The translations under genes and the position numbers were made by a program. A stretch of DNA of 30,897 nucleotides from Lachnospiraceae bacterium UBA4348. Its GTDB lineage: Bacteria > Bacillota > Clostridia > Lachnospirales > Lachnospiraceae. This document shows, in pieces, positions 22,766 to 30,897 of the stretch (positions within the stretch are counted from its first letter, which is position 1; each line of letters opens with the position of its first letter). Under the pieces are notes generated by a model. It searched no databases, was not told where the DNA came from, and was given only the letters and a program-made list of their open reading frames with translations. The DNA is taken from NCBI GenBank assembly GCA_002394165.1, contig DGTA01000103.1, forward strand, positions 1-30,897, in the 5' to 3' direction.

Positions 22766-25270
22766 TTATAGCATCCGGCTCATCTTCCGTAAAGAAAAAT
22801 CGTTGGCATCCAGCGTCAGGTTGGGGTTGTAGAAGGGGTCCCCGTCCCTGAGGATATCGGGCCAGCGCCGGATAAATTCGTCAGCCTCGCTGTTGAAGCG
22901 CTCGATCTTGCCGGCGCTGTCTTCATACCCTCTTGATTTCGATTCAAAGTGATAGAAGCGGGCCTGGGGATTGTAGACGACCAGCAGTCCCCGCCTGCGC
23001 AGTCTCAGGCACAGGTCGATATCGTTGAAGGCCACCTTGAATACCGGGTCGAACCCGCCTTCCTCCTCGAAGATCTTCCGCCGCATCATCAGGCAGGCAG
23101 CCGTCACCGCGCTCAGATCGCTCTGGCAGATGATCCTTGAAAAGTACCCCGGCTGCGCACTGCTCATGCCCTGGAAGGCATGCCCCGCAATGCCGCCGTA
23201 CCCGATGATCACGCCCGCATGCTGGATCGTCTCATCCGGATAGAGCAGCAGCGCGCCGCTGCAGCCGACCTCCGGGCGAAGGCACGGTCCCAGAAGAGCC
23301 GTGAGTGAATCAGGCGAGATCAGCTGCGTGTCATTGTTCAGGAACAGCAGATAGTCGCCCTTTGCCTCTTTGGCGCCGAAATTGTTGATCAGCGGATAGT
23401 TGAATTCATTCTCCCAGGTGATGACGCGCACGTTGTCATACCGCTCCCCGATCTTCCGGTAGAGCTCAAAGGTCTCCGTAAGTTCGGAGTTGTTCTCGAC
23501 GATGATGATCTCGAAGTTCCGGTAAGCGGACTTCTCTTCCAGGGAGGTGATACATTTTTCAAGATCCTCCCCGTGATCCTTGTTCGGAATGATCACCGAG
23601 ATCAGCGGAGGATCCGCCGGCATCCGGTACAGTGTCACATACAGCCCCGGATATTCTCCCATCACCACATCCGCCTTGATCCCCAGCCTGTCATAGTGAG
23701 CCTGCACAGCCCGCACTCCGGCTTCAAAGGCGTACTTTTTGCTCGCCGGGTTCGCGGCGGTGGAATCGGTATGGCTGCGCCAGTGGTAGAGCACCCGCGG
23801 GATATGGACTATCTCCCCGGCCTTCTCGCAGGCGCGAAGGACCAGATCATGATCCTGGGCCCCGTCGAAAGCCGGGTCCAGAAGACCGGTCTTTTCAAGC
23901 AGAGCGGCCGAGATCACGCACAAGTGGCAGATATAATTGACCGAACACAGCAGGTCCGGGTTGTAATCGCTTTTAAAATGCGGTTCGAAAAAGGTCTTCC
24001 CGTCCATGCTGACCTTATCCTCATCGCTGTAGATCAGCTCCGCACGCGGCCGGCTTTCGATACAGGAGGCCGTCTCGTAGAGCGCATCGGGCGTAAGAAG
24101 GTCGTCATGGTCCGCAAATGCGATCCAGCTGCCGCGGGCGATGCCGATGGCCGCGTTGGTATTCTCAGATATCCCCAGCGGGGTATCGGAGGAGACCACG
24201 CGGATGCGGTCATCCTCTCTGGAAAGATCCCGGAGAATCTTCTCCAGCGGCGAATCCTTCCCGCTGCCGTCGGAAAGACACAGTTCCCAGTGCGGATAGG
24301 TCTGGGCGCGAACGCTCATGACCAGCTCCTTCAGGTACCCCGGCGGTGTTTTGTAAAGGGGGACCACAATGCTGATCAGCGGCGGATCGGCAAAGGTGCG
24401 CCGGCGCTGCTCCTCGAGCACGTCGGCGGTGGGAAGGACCTCCTTCCTCCAGGACATATAGTCCGTCTTCCGGCTTTTCAGCTTCTCCCCGGTCTTGGCC
24501 GCCGCCTTCTTGACGGTGCGCATAAGACCGTTGCGGCGAAGGTAAGTTAGCGTCTTGGAGGCGAGCGTCGTGCCAAGACCCTGTACGCCCTTTGCTCCCC
24601 TTTTCAGGTCGATGCGGTAGCCGACAGCCCGCTTTCCTCCCGATACGATCAGCTTCAGGAAACGGCATCCGGGATCGTCAAAACTCACCTCATATCCGTA
24701 CTCGGGATCTGCGGGATTCTCCCCGGCGGAGTCTGTTTTTCTCAGCTCAGGATATTCTTCCACGATCTCCCGTCGGTAATGGCGCGAGACGGAAACGGGG
24801 ATCTTCTCTCCCTTAAGCGTCTGCACGAAAATGCGGCAGGGCCCTTTCCCCACAGCCCATCCGCCGATGCTGATCCTGTCAGCGTTTCTCTGATATGTCT
24901 CCAGGTAGTTCTCGGGAATGAAGCGCTCCCTTTCAAGCTGGGCGCTTCCGGTCCTGAATACGGTCACCTCGCGGCCGTCCTTTTCCTGGATGACCCGGAG
25001 GGTATAATGACCGGCGCCAGGGCCCGGCAGTGTGATCCACAGGAAAAATTCCCGGTCGATCTGTCCGTTTGATCCGGCAATGGAAAAATACTGCTGCCGG
25101 ACCTGAAGTCCCTCCCGGTGCGTTATGGTCAGGGGAAGCTCCATCTTGCCGGCCACGGCTCGAAGAGTGGTTCCCTCCAGCGTGTTTTCCCAGGTATAGC
25201 CCTGCAGCACATATACATTCGGGTCAAGCCGGTGAAATCTGGCTTTCCTGACGATGAATTTTCCTTCCAT
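22766..25270 (-). CDS. Large double-GT2 glycosyltransferase with unknown beta-rich N-terminal region
   Basis: An 834-residue protein. Residues 1 to about 225 are beta-rich and contain an ISIGGWAVGKG strand and a GYEVSFDDPGC strand; I recognise no catalytic motif there, and it may bind glycan or partner proteins. A basic connector (about 225-280) leads to GT2 domain one (about 297-550; ADHDDL 386-391, YSDEDKV 414-420) and GT2 domain two (about 554-815; ISVIIPNKD, FLNNDTQL 643-650, FNDIDLCLR). Both donor motifs are intact. It is a clear paralogue of the 620- and 1334-residue proteins. GGGAGG lies only three bases before ATG 25270, a tight spacing, but no other start is near. It follows the 1334-residue gene by 27 bases. 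Confidence 0.9.
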   Translation of the reverse strand: MEGKFIVRKARFHRLDPNVYVLQGYTWENTLEGTTLRAVAGKMELPLTITHREGLQVRQQYFSIAGSNGQIDREFFLWITLPGPGAGHYTLRVIQEKDGREVTVFRTGSAQLERERFIPENYLETYQRNADRISIGGWAVGKGPCRIFVQTLKGEKIPVSVSRHYRREIVEEYPELRKTDSAGENPADPEYGYEVSFDDPGCRFLKLIVSGGKRAVGYRIDLKRGAKGVQGLGTTLASKTLTYLRRNGLMRTVKKAAAKTGEKLKSRKTDYMSWRKEVLPTADVLEEQRRRTFADPPLISIVVPLYKTPPGYLKELVMSVRAQTYPHWELCLSDGSGKDSPLEKILRDLSREDDRIRVVSSDTPLGISENTNAAIGIARGSWIAFADHDDLLTPDALYETASCIESRPRAELIYSDEDKVSMDGKTFFEPHFKSDYNPDLLCSVNYICHLCVISAALLEKTGLLDPAFDGAQDHDLVLRACEKAGEIVHIPRVLYHWRSHTDSTAANPASKKYAFEAGVRAVQAHYDRLGIKADVVMGEYPGLYVTLYRMPADPPLISVIIPNKDHGEDLEKCITSLEEKSAYRNFEIIIVENNSELTETFELYRKIGERYDNVRVITWENEFNYPLINNFGAKEAKGDYLLFLNNDTQLISPDSLTALLGPCLRPEVGCSGALLLYPDETIQHAGVIIGYGGIAGHAFQGMSSAQPGYFSRIICQSDLSAVTAACLMMRRKIFEEEGGFDPVFKVAFNDIDLCLRLRRRGLLVVYNPQARFYHFESKSRGYEDSAGKIERFNSEADEFIRRWPDILRDGDPFYNPNLTLDANDFSLRKMSRML

Positions 25271-25297
25271 AAGCCTCCCGCACCTGTCAAAAGCTTT

Positions 25298-28200
25298 TTA
25301 TAACGTAAACGGTTCTTTGTCTTTTGCGAAATTCGGGTTGTAGTAGGGATCTCCCCTGTCTACGACTTCTCCCCAGCGGCTCCTGAACAAAGCCACCTCG
25401 GACTCGAACCGGGCTTTCTTTTCCGGGGTATCCTCGTAGCCCCTTGACCTGGACTCATAGTGATGCCAGAGCGCGAAGGGCGTCATCACGTTCACATAGC
25501 CCGCCGCGCGCACCTTCAGGCAAAAGTCCACGTCGTTGAGCGCTACCGCATACTCCTCACCCAGTCCGCCCACACTCATGTAGACTTCCTTCCGGACCAT
25601 CAGGCACGCCGCCGTCACCGCGCTCCAGTTTCCCGTGATGCGCGCGCGCATCTTAAAGCCGACGTCCTCCTTTTTGAGTCCGTGGAAGACATGGCCGGCA
25701 AAACCGCCCGGTCCGAGAATGATCCCGGCATGCTGGACCGTATCGTCTTCATAGAGCAGCTTGGCGCCCACGCAGCCGACATCGCTTCTCATGCAGATGC
25801 CCAGCATCTCCCCGATCGCATCGGGTTCGATCACCTGCGTGTCATTGTTGAGCAGCAGAAGGTACTCTCCCTTCGCCGCCGCGGCCCCGTAGTTATTGAT
25901 CGCGGAATAGTTGAACGGCTTTTCCCAGCGGAGGATCCGGACACCCGGATAACGCTCCTTCAGCCTGCGGTAGGCCGGGAAGGTCTCCTTTTCACGCGAG
26001 TTGTTCTCAATGATGATCACCTCGATATTGCGGTACGTGCTCTTCTCATACAGAGAGGCCACGCATCGTTCCAGATCCTGATGGTGATCCATATTGGGGA
26101 TGATCACGGAGACGAGCGGATCGCCCGGCGTGCCGTACCGGACATGGTTCAGGCCCCAAAGCTCCATCATCTCCACCGTGCCCGGGATCTTCTTCCTCTC
26201 CAGCTGGGCTGCGATGGCTTTTCTCCCCGCCTCGTAGGCATACATCTTGCTCTGCGGATTCTGGGCCGTTGAATTGGGATGATTCCGCCAATAGTACAGG
26301 ACACGCGGAACATGCACCACCTGACGGGCATTTTCCGTGGCCCGGAGCACCAGGTCATAGTCCTGCGCCCCGTCATACTCGCTCCGGAAGCCTCCCAGCG
26401 AATCAAAAAGATCCTTCCTGATCACGAGCAGATGCGTAATATAGTTGTGTGAGCGCAGCAGGTCCGGTGAGAAATCCGGTTTCAGATTCGGATCGAAGTG
26501 CCTGCGGCCCTCCATGTCGATCTTATCCTCATCGGAATAGATCACATCCGCCTCCGGGTTCAGGTTCACGGCCTGCATCATCTCAAACAGCGCATCCGGC
26601 GAGAGCAGGTCGTCATGGTCGAGGAGAGCGATAAAGTCCCCGTCAGCCAGGGCAGCAGCCCCGTTGGTATTTCCGGATATCCCCAGATTCTTCTCCAGGA
26701 AGCTGACCCTGATGCGGTCATCCTCAGCGGCATACTTTTTCAGGATCCCGGCTACCTCCTCGTTGCGCCGGAGGGCGCCGTTTTTGTCCTTCTCCACACT
26801 CGCGTCGGCGATGCACAGCTGCCAGTTGGCATAGGTCTGCGCCTTCACCGATTCGATCATCTCCACCAGGTAATTGTCCGGTGTATTCCAGGTCGGGACC
26901 AGTATGCTCACCTTGGGATGACGCGAAAGAAGCGTCATCCTCTGCTCCGCCAGGGAGAGGTCAGAGGCGCGGTGGGCCTCAAACCACTTCGCGTATTCCT
27001 CGTCCACGATCTCCCGGCCTTTGATCAGGCCGATCCCGGCCATCCTGGCCGCCGTGTAGTTCCTGGCCTGCCTGAGTTTTTCGATCCCGCGCCAGCCCCG
27101 GGTCCCCAGGACCGCATCCAGCTGCTGCCGGAGCATGGCCGCCTCCTGGCGGCTCTCCTCAAGGGCCTTTCCGGCCGCATACATGCCCGGAAGGACATCC
27201 TGCGGCTGAAGCAGCACGATCTCTCCCTCGATGGTAAAGCGGTCGATCTTATCCACAGGGCCTTCCAGCACGTAGGCCGGATCGACGGTCCAGAAATCCG
27301 TCCACCCGCCGCTCTGGAACCCGCTTAAGGGATGAAGCTTAAGCTGAGCGGGCGATTCGATCTTTTCGATCCGCACGCGGCACAGACGGTTTTCCACCGG
27401 ATCCCAGCGCAGGTATCTGGGATATCCCAGATCTTTAACGCTGACCGTCACGGTAAAATGGCCGCCTTCTTCAATATGGATGGTCTGCTCACGGCAGTTC
27501 TCCTCCGTGAAAGTGCCGTCGTCACTGAAGTAGACGCTGCACCGGTACCATCCTTCCCGGACCGCTCCCATGACGTCTCCCGCTCCGGGAAGCTGGTCAA
27601 GGCGCACAAAGCCCGGACTGATCTTTCCGTAGAGCTCCCGCAGCGGAACATGTCCCTCAGAGACAAAGTGCTGCCAGGAAGCTTCCATCTTCTCAAACAG
27701 ACTGATCTCCCCGCCGGAGAAACCGAGACTCCTTAAGAAATCCTCCCCGACCATGTCCTCGACCGCCTTCGCGTGGAAATAGTGGATGATCCGGTATTGT
27801 ATAAAACGGACCGGGACCGGAAATTCCACGGTCCACTCATAATCCGTCAATGTCATGTTTCCCTCCTGGTCCACCAGGATATTGCCGGCGACCATATCCA
27901 GATCGCTGACCGGCAGCGTTTTGTCCTCGAACGGATACTCATTCTGGCCGAAAAGGCGGGTAAACTCCTCTGTCACCGCAAAGGGCTCCTGCGCCTTGGA
28001 ACCGATCAGCTCCATCAGCGACCTGAGCTGCGCTGTCACCTCATCCTTTTTGCCCGCCTGCCACAGGTCAATGAGGATATCCTCCAGGCTGCGGGTATCC
28101 TTCAGGTATTCCAGCAGCAGGGAGTCGTTATCGGTTTTAGCCTTGTTGACCGCGAGGGGCGTTCCTTTAAACAGCTTTGCCAGCTTTTCGCCCAGCTGCC

Positions 28201-29302
28201 CCATCCGGATGACATGCTCTTTTCCCTCCGGATAACAGGCCGTTTTGCGCACGGCCCTCTTCCCGTTTTTTGTGCGCAGGATCTCAGTCCGGATCGCGAA
28301 CCGGCGGCTCCGGTCATTGGAAAAGCGCACATACTCGATCTTCTCCTCCCGCTTCGCGTCCTTTTTCCCGTTTTCAAGGATCACCAGGTAGGAATTGGAA
28401 AAAACCGGAAACAGGCCGCTGTCCGTCAGCGAATCGAATACCGCCGTCTCGTCGAAGAGCACCAGCCTGGAGCGGTCAAAGTTCCAGATATTCTGGTCAA
28501 GCTCGCGTTTTCCGGGCAGATAGTCATCCGAATAGACCGAAAGAGGCAGTTTATAATCCGGATAAGGATACAGGAAACGGCTTCCCGAAAAGCCGGCTTC
28601 CCCAAAAAGATTTTCCAGCTCGGAGCGGACAAAGGTCCTGGCCGACGCTTTCTTCTCATAGTTCTCCAGGCCCTCGAACATGTGCCCGGTATGGTCCTCT
28701 TTGGCACCGGCAAAATACTTAAGCCCCAGGCGGTTCTCGATCGCTATGATCAGGCGGCCGCCCTCTTTGAGGCGGGCTTTGCAGATCCTGAGGAATTCTC
28801 CGTAGGGGTCTTCGCCCCCGATATAGCTCTTCGCGTACTCAAACACCCCGATCAGGGTGATGACATCAAACTTTTTGGTCAGGCCCTTCTCAATGTCCTG
28901 GAAATTCCCGACCATGATGGTCACGTTGTCCATGTCGCGGTGCCGCCAGGCGTTGATCCGGCTTCTGCGCAGGGAAAGATCCACACAGGTCAGCGAACCG
29001 CACTTTTCTGCGAGTGCTCCGGTCACCGCGCCGCAGCCGGCTCCGATCTCGAGCACCTCCTCATCCCCTGCAAACGGGATGCCGTTTATGATGTTCTCCC
29101 TGATATGGGAGAAATGATACAGGACGGGCCAGCTTTCTTCCCGGGCGATCACCCGGTTCAGGTCCTCTTCCCGGTTCTCCCTGGCGATCTCAAGAAGTTT
29201 TTCCTCCACGTCACCGTCGGAGTAAAGGTCTTCCCCGCTGTAATAAGTCAGGTCAAGGATCACGGAGCCGATGGTCTCCTGCTTATTTTCCATATTATTC
29301 AT
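25298..29302 (-). CDS. Four-domain fusion: SAM methyltransferase, kinase-like domain and two GT2 domains
   Basis: The largest gene here, 1334 residues. A class I methyltransferase covers about 50-310, with VLEIGAGCG (83-91) as the SAM loop, CVDLS (106-110) and a GGRLIIAIENRLGL strand. A kinase-like region follows (about 325-510): KTA near 353, DLDMVAGNILVD (467-478) resembling the catalytic loop with Asp469 and Asn474, and LTDYEW (485-490) in the metal-binding position. A beta-rich stretch (about 580-700) and a short helix (708-745) lead to GT2 one (about 797-1055; LDHDDL 894-899) and GT2 two (about 1063-1320; LNNDTQV 1151-1157). The head resembles the chain-terminating WbdD; methyltransferase plus two rhamnosyltransferases recalls Geobacillus WsaE. 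The kinase call is less certain than the others. Confidence 0.87.
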   Translation of the reverse strand: MNNMENKQETIGSVILDLTYYSGEDLYSDGDVEEKLLEIARENREEDLNRVIAREESWPVLYHFSHIRENIINGIPFAGDEEVLEIGAGCGAVTGALAEKCGSLTCVDLSLRRSRINAWRHRDMDNVTIMVGNFQDIEKGLTKKFDVITLIGVFEYAKSYIGGEDPYGEFLRICKARLKEGGRLIIAIENRLGLKYFAGAKEDHTGHMFEGLENYEKKASARTFVRSELENLFGEAGFSGSRFLYPYPDYKLPLSVYSDDYLPGKRELDQNIWNFDRSRLVLFDETAVFDSLTDSGLFPVFSNSYLVILENGKKDAKREEKIEYVRFSNDRSRRFAIRTEILRTKNGKRAVRKTACYPEGKEHVIRMGQLGEKLAKLFKGTPLAVNKAKTDNDSLLLEYLKDTRSLEDILIDLWQAGKKDEVTAQLRSLMELIGSKAQEPFAVTEEFTRLFGQNEYPFEDKTLPVSDLDMVAGNILVDQEGNMTLTDYEWTVEFPVPVRFIQYRIIHYFHAKAVEDMVGEDFLRSLGFSGGEISLFEKMEASWQHFVSEGHVPLRELYGKISPGFVRLDQLPGAGDVMGAVREGWYRCSVYFSDDGTFTEENCREQTIHIEEGGHFTVTVSVKDLGYPRYLRWDPVENRLCRVRIEKIESPAQLKLHPLSGFQSGGWTDFWTVDPAYVLEGPVDKIDRFTIEGEIVLLQPQDVLPGMYAAGKALEESRQEAAMLRQQLDAVLGTRGWRGIEKLRQARNYTAARMAGIGLIKGREIVDEEYAKWFEAHRASDLSLAEQRMTLLSRHPKVSILVPTWNTPDNYLVEMIESVKAQTYANWQLCIADASVEKDKNGALRRNEEVAGILKKYAAEDDRIRVSFLEKNLGISGNTNGAAALADGDFIALLDHDDLLSPDALFEMMQAVNLNPEADVIYSDEDKIDMEGRRHFDPNLKPDFSPDLLRSHNYITHLLVIRKDLFDSLGGFRSEYDGAQDYDLVLRATENARQVVHVPRVLYYWRNHPNSTAQNPQSKMYAYEAGRKAIAAQLERKKIPGTVEMMELWGLNHVRYGTPGDPLVSVIIPNMDHHQDLERCVASLYEKSTYRNIEVIIIENNSREKETFPAYRRLKERYPGVRILRWEKPFNYSAINNYGAAAAKGEYLLLLNNDTQVIEPDAIGEMLGICMRSDVGCVGAKLLYEDDTVQHAGIILGPGGFAGHVFHGLKKEDVGFKMRARITGNWSAVTAACLMVRKEVYMSVGGLGEEYAVALNDVDFCLKVRAAGYVNVMTPFALWHHYESRSRGYEDTPEKKARFESEVALFRSRWGEVVDRGDPYYNPNFAKDKEPFTL

Positions 29303-29325
29303 ATCCCCTTTTCAATTTTCCCCCT

Positions 29326-30621
29326 TCAGTTCAGCAGCTCAACGGCGGAATTCGGATCAAACACACCGACCGTGTTCTTGTCCGTGACCACCGTCAGGGA
29401 GCAGGCTTCATAGAGCCGGTGATGGACTACGAAGTCCACCCCGGTGTAGCTGGTGCATCCCAGTGAGAGCATATACTCGCCGCCGTGCATGTCCAGTGTC
29501 TGGGTAAACGAGATCTCCTGGATCTGTCCCGCTTCCTTTGCAGGGACACTCACCTTCTCGAACAGCGTATTCGTCCCGGTGATATCGGTCCCCTTCAGAT
29601 CCGTGATCGTAAAGGCGTAGATCGGAACGTCCACCCGCTCATTGAACAGGACCTTCATCAGGATGGTGCAGGGTGTCCCCTTCTCGATGGCATTGGTAGA
29701 GCGGCCCTCGCTGTCCAGGATATTAAACGCGATGATCTGCGCTTTCCCGTCCCCGTACTCATTGATCTGGGGATTAGCCGGAAACTGCGCTTTCCATCTG
29801 TCCTCCCCGCGATCTTTTTCCTGATCGGGAGCGCTGCCGGGCGCCGGATGGCCGACCGCCTCGAGGGTCTCCAGGTCCAGCTGGCCGACCAGCAGTTTCT
29901 TATAAAGGTCCACCATATCCTTGGCACTTCCCTCAGCGACCTTTTCTCCTTTGTTGAGCAGGACGACCCGGTCGCAGTAACGGCTGATGCTTCCCATGTC
30001 ATGGCTCACGAACAGGATCGTTTTCCCGCTCTCCCTGAATTCCTCAAATTTCCGGTAGCATTTTGACTGGAAATACACATCGCCCACGGAGAGCGCCTCA
30101 TCCACGATCAGGATCTCCGGATCGATGTTGATCGCGACCGCGAACGCCAGCCTGACGAACATGCCGCTCGAATAAGTTTTGACCGGCTGATAGATGAAGT
30201 CGCCGATGTCCGCGAAATCAAGGATATCCTGCAGTCTTTCATCGATCTCTTCCTTGGAGAAGCCGATCATGGTCCCGTTCAGGTAGATGTTCTCGATCCC
30301 CGTGTATTCCATATTGAAGCCGGCGCCCAGCTCGAGCAGCGCGCTGATGCGCCCGTCGACCTTCACCTCCCCCGAAGTGGGAGTCACCACGCCGGTGATG
30401 ATCTTTAAGATGGTGGATTTTCCAGATCCGTTGGTCCCGATGATCCCGATGGTCTCGCCCTTGCGGACATCAAAGCTGACGCCCCGGAGCGCATAGTGGT
30501 CTCTCGAAAGGCGCTTCCCGAAGGTCATTCCGAGGGATTCGAAAAGGCGGTCCCTCGACCGGTTGTATAATTTATAGACCTTTGACAGGTCCCTCACACT
30601 GATGGCTGTATTTTCATCCAT
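29326..30621 (-). CDS. Polysaccharide ABC exporter ATPase with C-terminal glycan-binding-type domain (Wzt-like)
   Basis: A 431-residue ABC ATPase of the Wzt/TagH/RgpD export group. It shows Walker A GTNGSGKST (62-70), the YSSGM signature (150-154) peculiar to this group, Walker B ILIVDE (170-175) and the switch His207 in VSHD. After a linker (about 250-290), residues 290-412 form a beta-rich domain like the Wzt C-terminal domain, which in E. coli O9a recognises the capped chain end. TagH- and RgpD-type proteins often lack this particular domain. ATG 30621 is chosen for the GAGG-rich site seven bases ahead; the frame extends 29 codons further but overlaps the permease end. It lies 23 bases before the methyltransferase fusion. 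Confidence 0.92.
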   Translation of the reverse strand: MDENTAISVRDLSKVYKLYNRSRDRLFESLGMTFGKRLSRDHYALRGVSFDVRKGETIGIIGTNGSGKSTILKIITGVVTPTSGEVKVDGRISALLELGAGFNMEYTGIENIYLNGTMIGFSKEEIDERLQDILDFADIGDFIYQPVKTYSSGMFVRLAFAVAINIDPEILIVDEALSVGDVYFQSKCYRKFEEFRESGKTILFVSHDMGSISRYCDRVVLLNKGEKVAEGSAKDMVDLYKKLLVGQLDLETLEAVGHPAPGSAPDQEKDRGEDRWKAQFPANPQINEYGDGKAQIIAFNILDSEGRSTNAIEKGTPCTILMKVLFNERVDVPIYAFTITDLKGTDITGTNTLFEKVSVPAKEAGQIQEISFTQTLDMHGGEYMLSLGCTSYTGVDFVVHHRLYEACSLTVVTDKNTVGVFDPNSAVELLN

Positions 30622-30655
30622 GCCTGTGCCCTCTCCTCTCATGCCGTATCCTTCG

Positions 30656-30897
30656 TCAGAGCACATCCGCGAAATGGACTCTGAGCCTTGCAAACACGCT
30701 TCTTCCAAGCAGGAAGATCAACAGGGTCAGGATCCAGAAATACGCGGTCATGACCGGCTCCTCCCAGAACCATTTCCCATCGATCAGCGCTCCCCTGAAG
30801 CCCTCCACGATGTAGTACATGGGGTTGAGAGTGAAGATCACGCGCAGGTTCGGGGCCAGGCCTATATCGTCAAAGTTCCACATGATCGGCGTCATCC
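30656..30897 (-). CDS. Polysaccharide ABC exporter permease (Wzm-like), C-terminal fragment at window edge
   Basis: About 80 residues of an ABC-2 type permease, cut by the right edge at its N-terminal side. The segment LNPMYYIVEGFRGALIDG is the conserved re-entrant/late part of Wzm/TagG/RgpC exporters. A final hydrophobic helix and a short basic tail ending RLRVHFADVL follow. It is 34 bases upstream of the Wzt-like ATPase, so the two form one exporter. The internal Met that begins the visible part is not the true start. Confidence 0.88.
   Translation of the reverse strand, partial: MTPIMWNFDDIGLAPNLRVIFTLNPMYYIVEGFRGALIDGKWFWEEPVMTAYFWILTLLIFLLGRSVFARLRVHFADVL

Noticed and set aside
27773..29413. 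Plus-strand open frame of about 546 codons opposite the methyltransferase/kinase region
   Set aside because: Long but antisense to a motif-rich gene in the mirrored frame. GC-biased codons on the minus strand remove stops from this frame, and no family features are present.
30622..30708. Longer N-terminus of the Wzt-like ATPase
   Set aside because: It would overlap the permease coding end and has no family counterpart; ATG 30621 has a good ribosome site and the family's usual N-terminus.

Overview
The window reads as a chromosomal segment of a moderately high-GC Firmicute, most likely a Clostridia/Lachnospiraceae-type organism. This is inferred from the mraZ-rsmH-ftsL-pbp-mraY-murD order, the primary sigma factor, AGGAGG-type ribosome binding sites and the Gram-positive wall genes (LCP protein, ABC-2 glycan exporter). 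Every gene I can support lies on the minus strand, so transcription runs from high to low coordinates. Both ends cut a gene: the exporter permease at the right and murD at the left. No tRNA, rRNA, insertion sequence, integrase or CRISPR array was seen, and no stretch above 300 bases lacks a gene.

Region A (30897 to about 14330) is an envelope-polysaccharide cluster read as one close-packed transcription unit. In order of transcription it holds: an ABC-2 permease (Wzm-like, partial); an ATPase with a C-terminal glycan-binding-type domain (Wzt-like); a 1334-residue protein joining a SAM methyltransferase, a kinase-like domain and two GT2 glycosyltransferase domains; an 834-residue and a 620-residue protein that each also carry two GT2 domains, with two small 4-TM transporters and a WecE-type sugar aminotransferase between them; a single-domain GT2; a polyprenyl-phosphate sugar-1-phosphate transferase; an LCP ligase; and a further GT2. 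Together they suggest a lipid-linked glycan that is started on undecaprenyl phosphate, built in the cytoplasm by multi-domain transferases, possibly end-capped by the methyltransferase/kinase module, recognised and exported by Wzm/Wzt, and joined to the wall by the LCP protein. The nearest described logic I know of is E. coli O9a WbdD/Wzt and Geobacillus WsaE S-layer glycan assembly. The combination seen here is the most interesting item in the window.

Region B (14352 to 11656) holds a ClpX-like AAA+ unfoldase with an unusually long linker, then the primary sigma factor rpoD. A strong promoter for rpoD lies across the clpX stop codon, and an intrinsic terminator follows rpoD.

Region C (11609 to 6401) holds folC, a 50-codon small gene, a zinc-ribbon/TPR/transmembrane protein and a protein with an intact (p)ppGpp-synthetase domain plus a roughly 400-residue extension of unknown function. 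It ends in a perfect 11-bp terminator hairpin.

Region D (6391 to 1) is the division and cell-wall (dcw) cluster. It starts from a well-formed promoter followed at once by 10-bp-spaced repeats that fit MraZ operator boxes, then mraZ, rsmH, ftsL, a class B penicillin-binding protein, mraY and murD. murE and murF are not between pbp and mraY.
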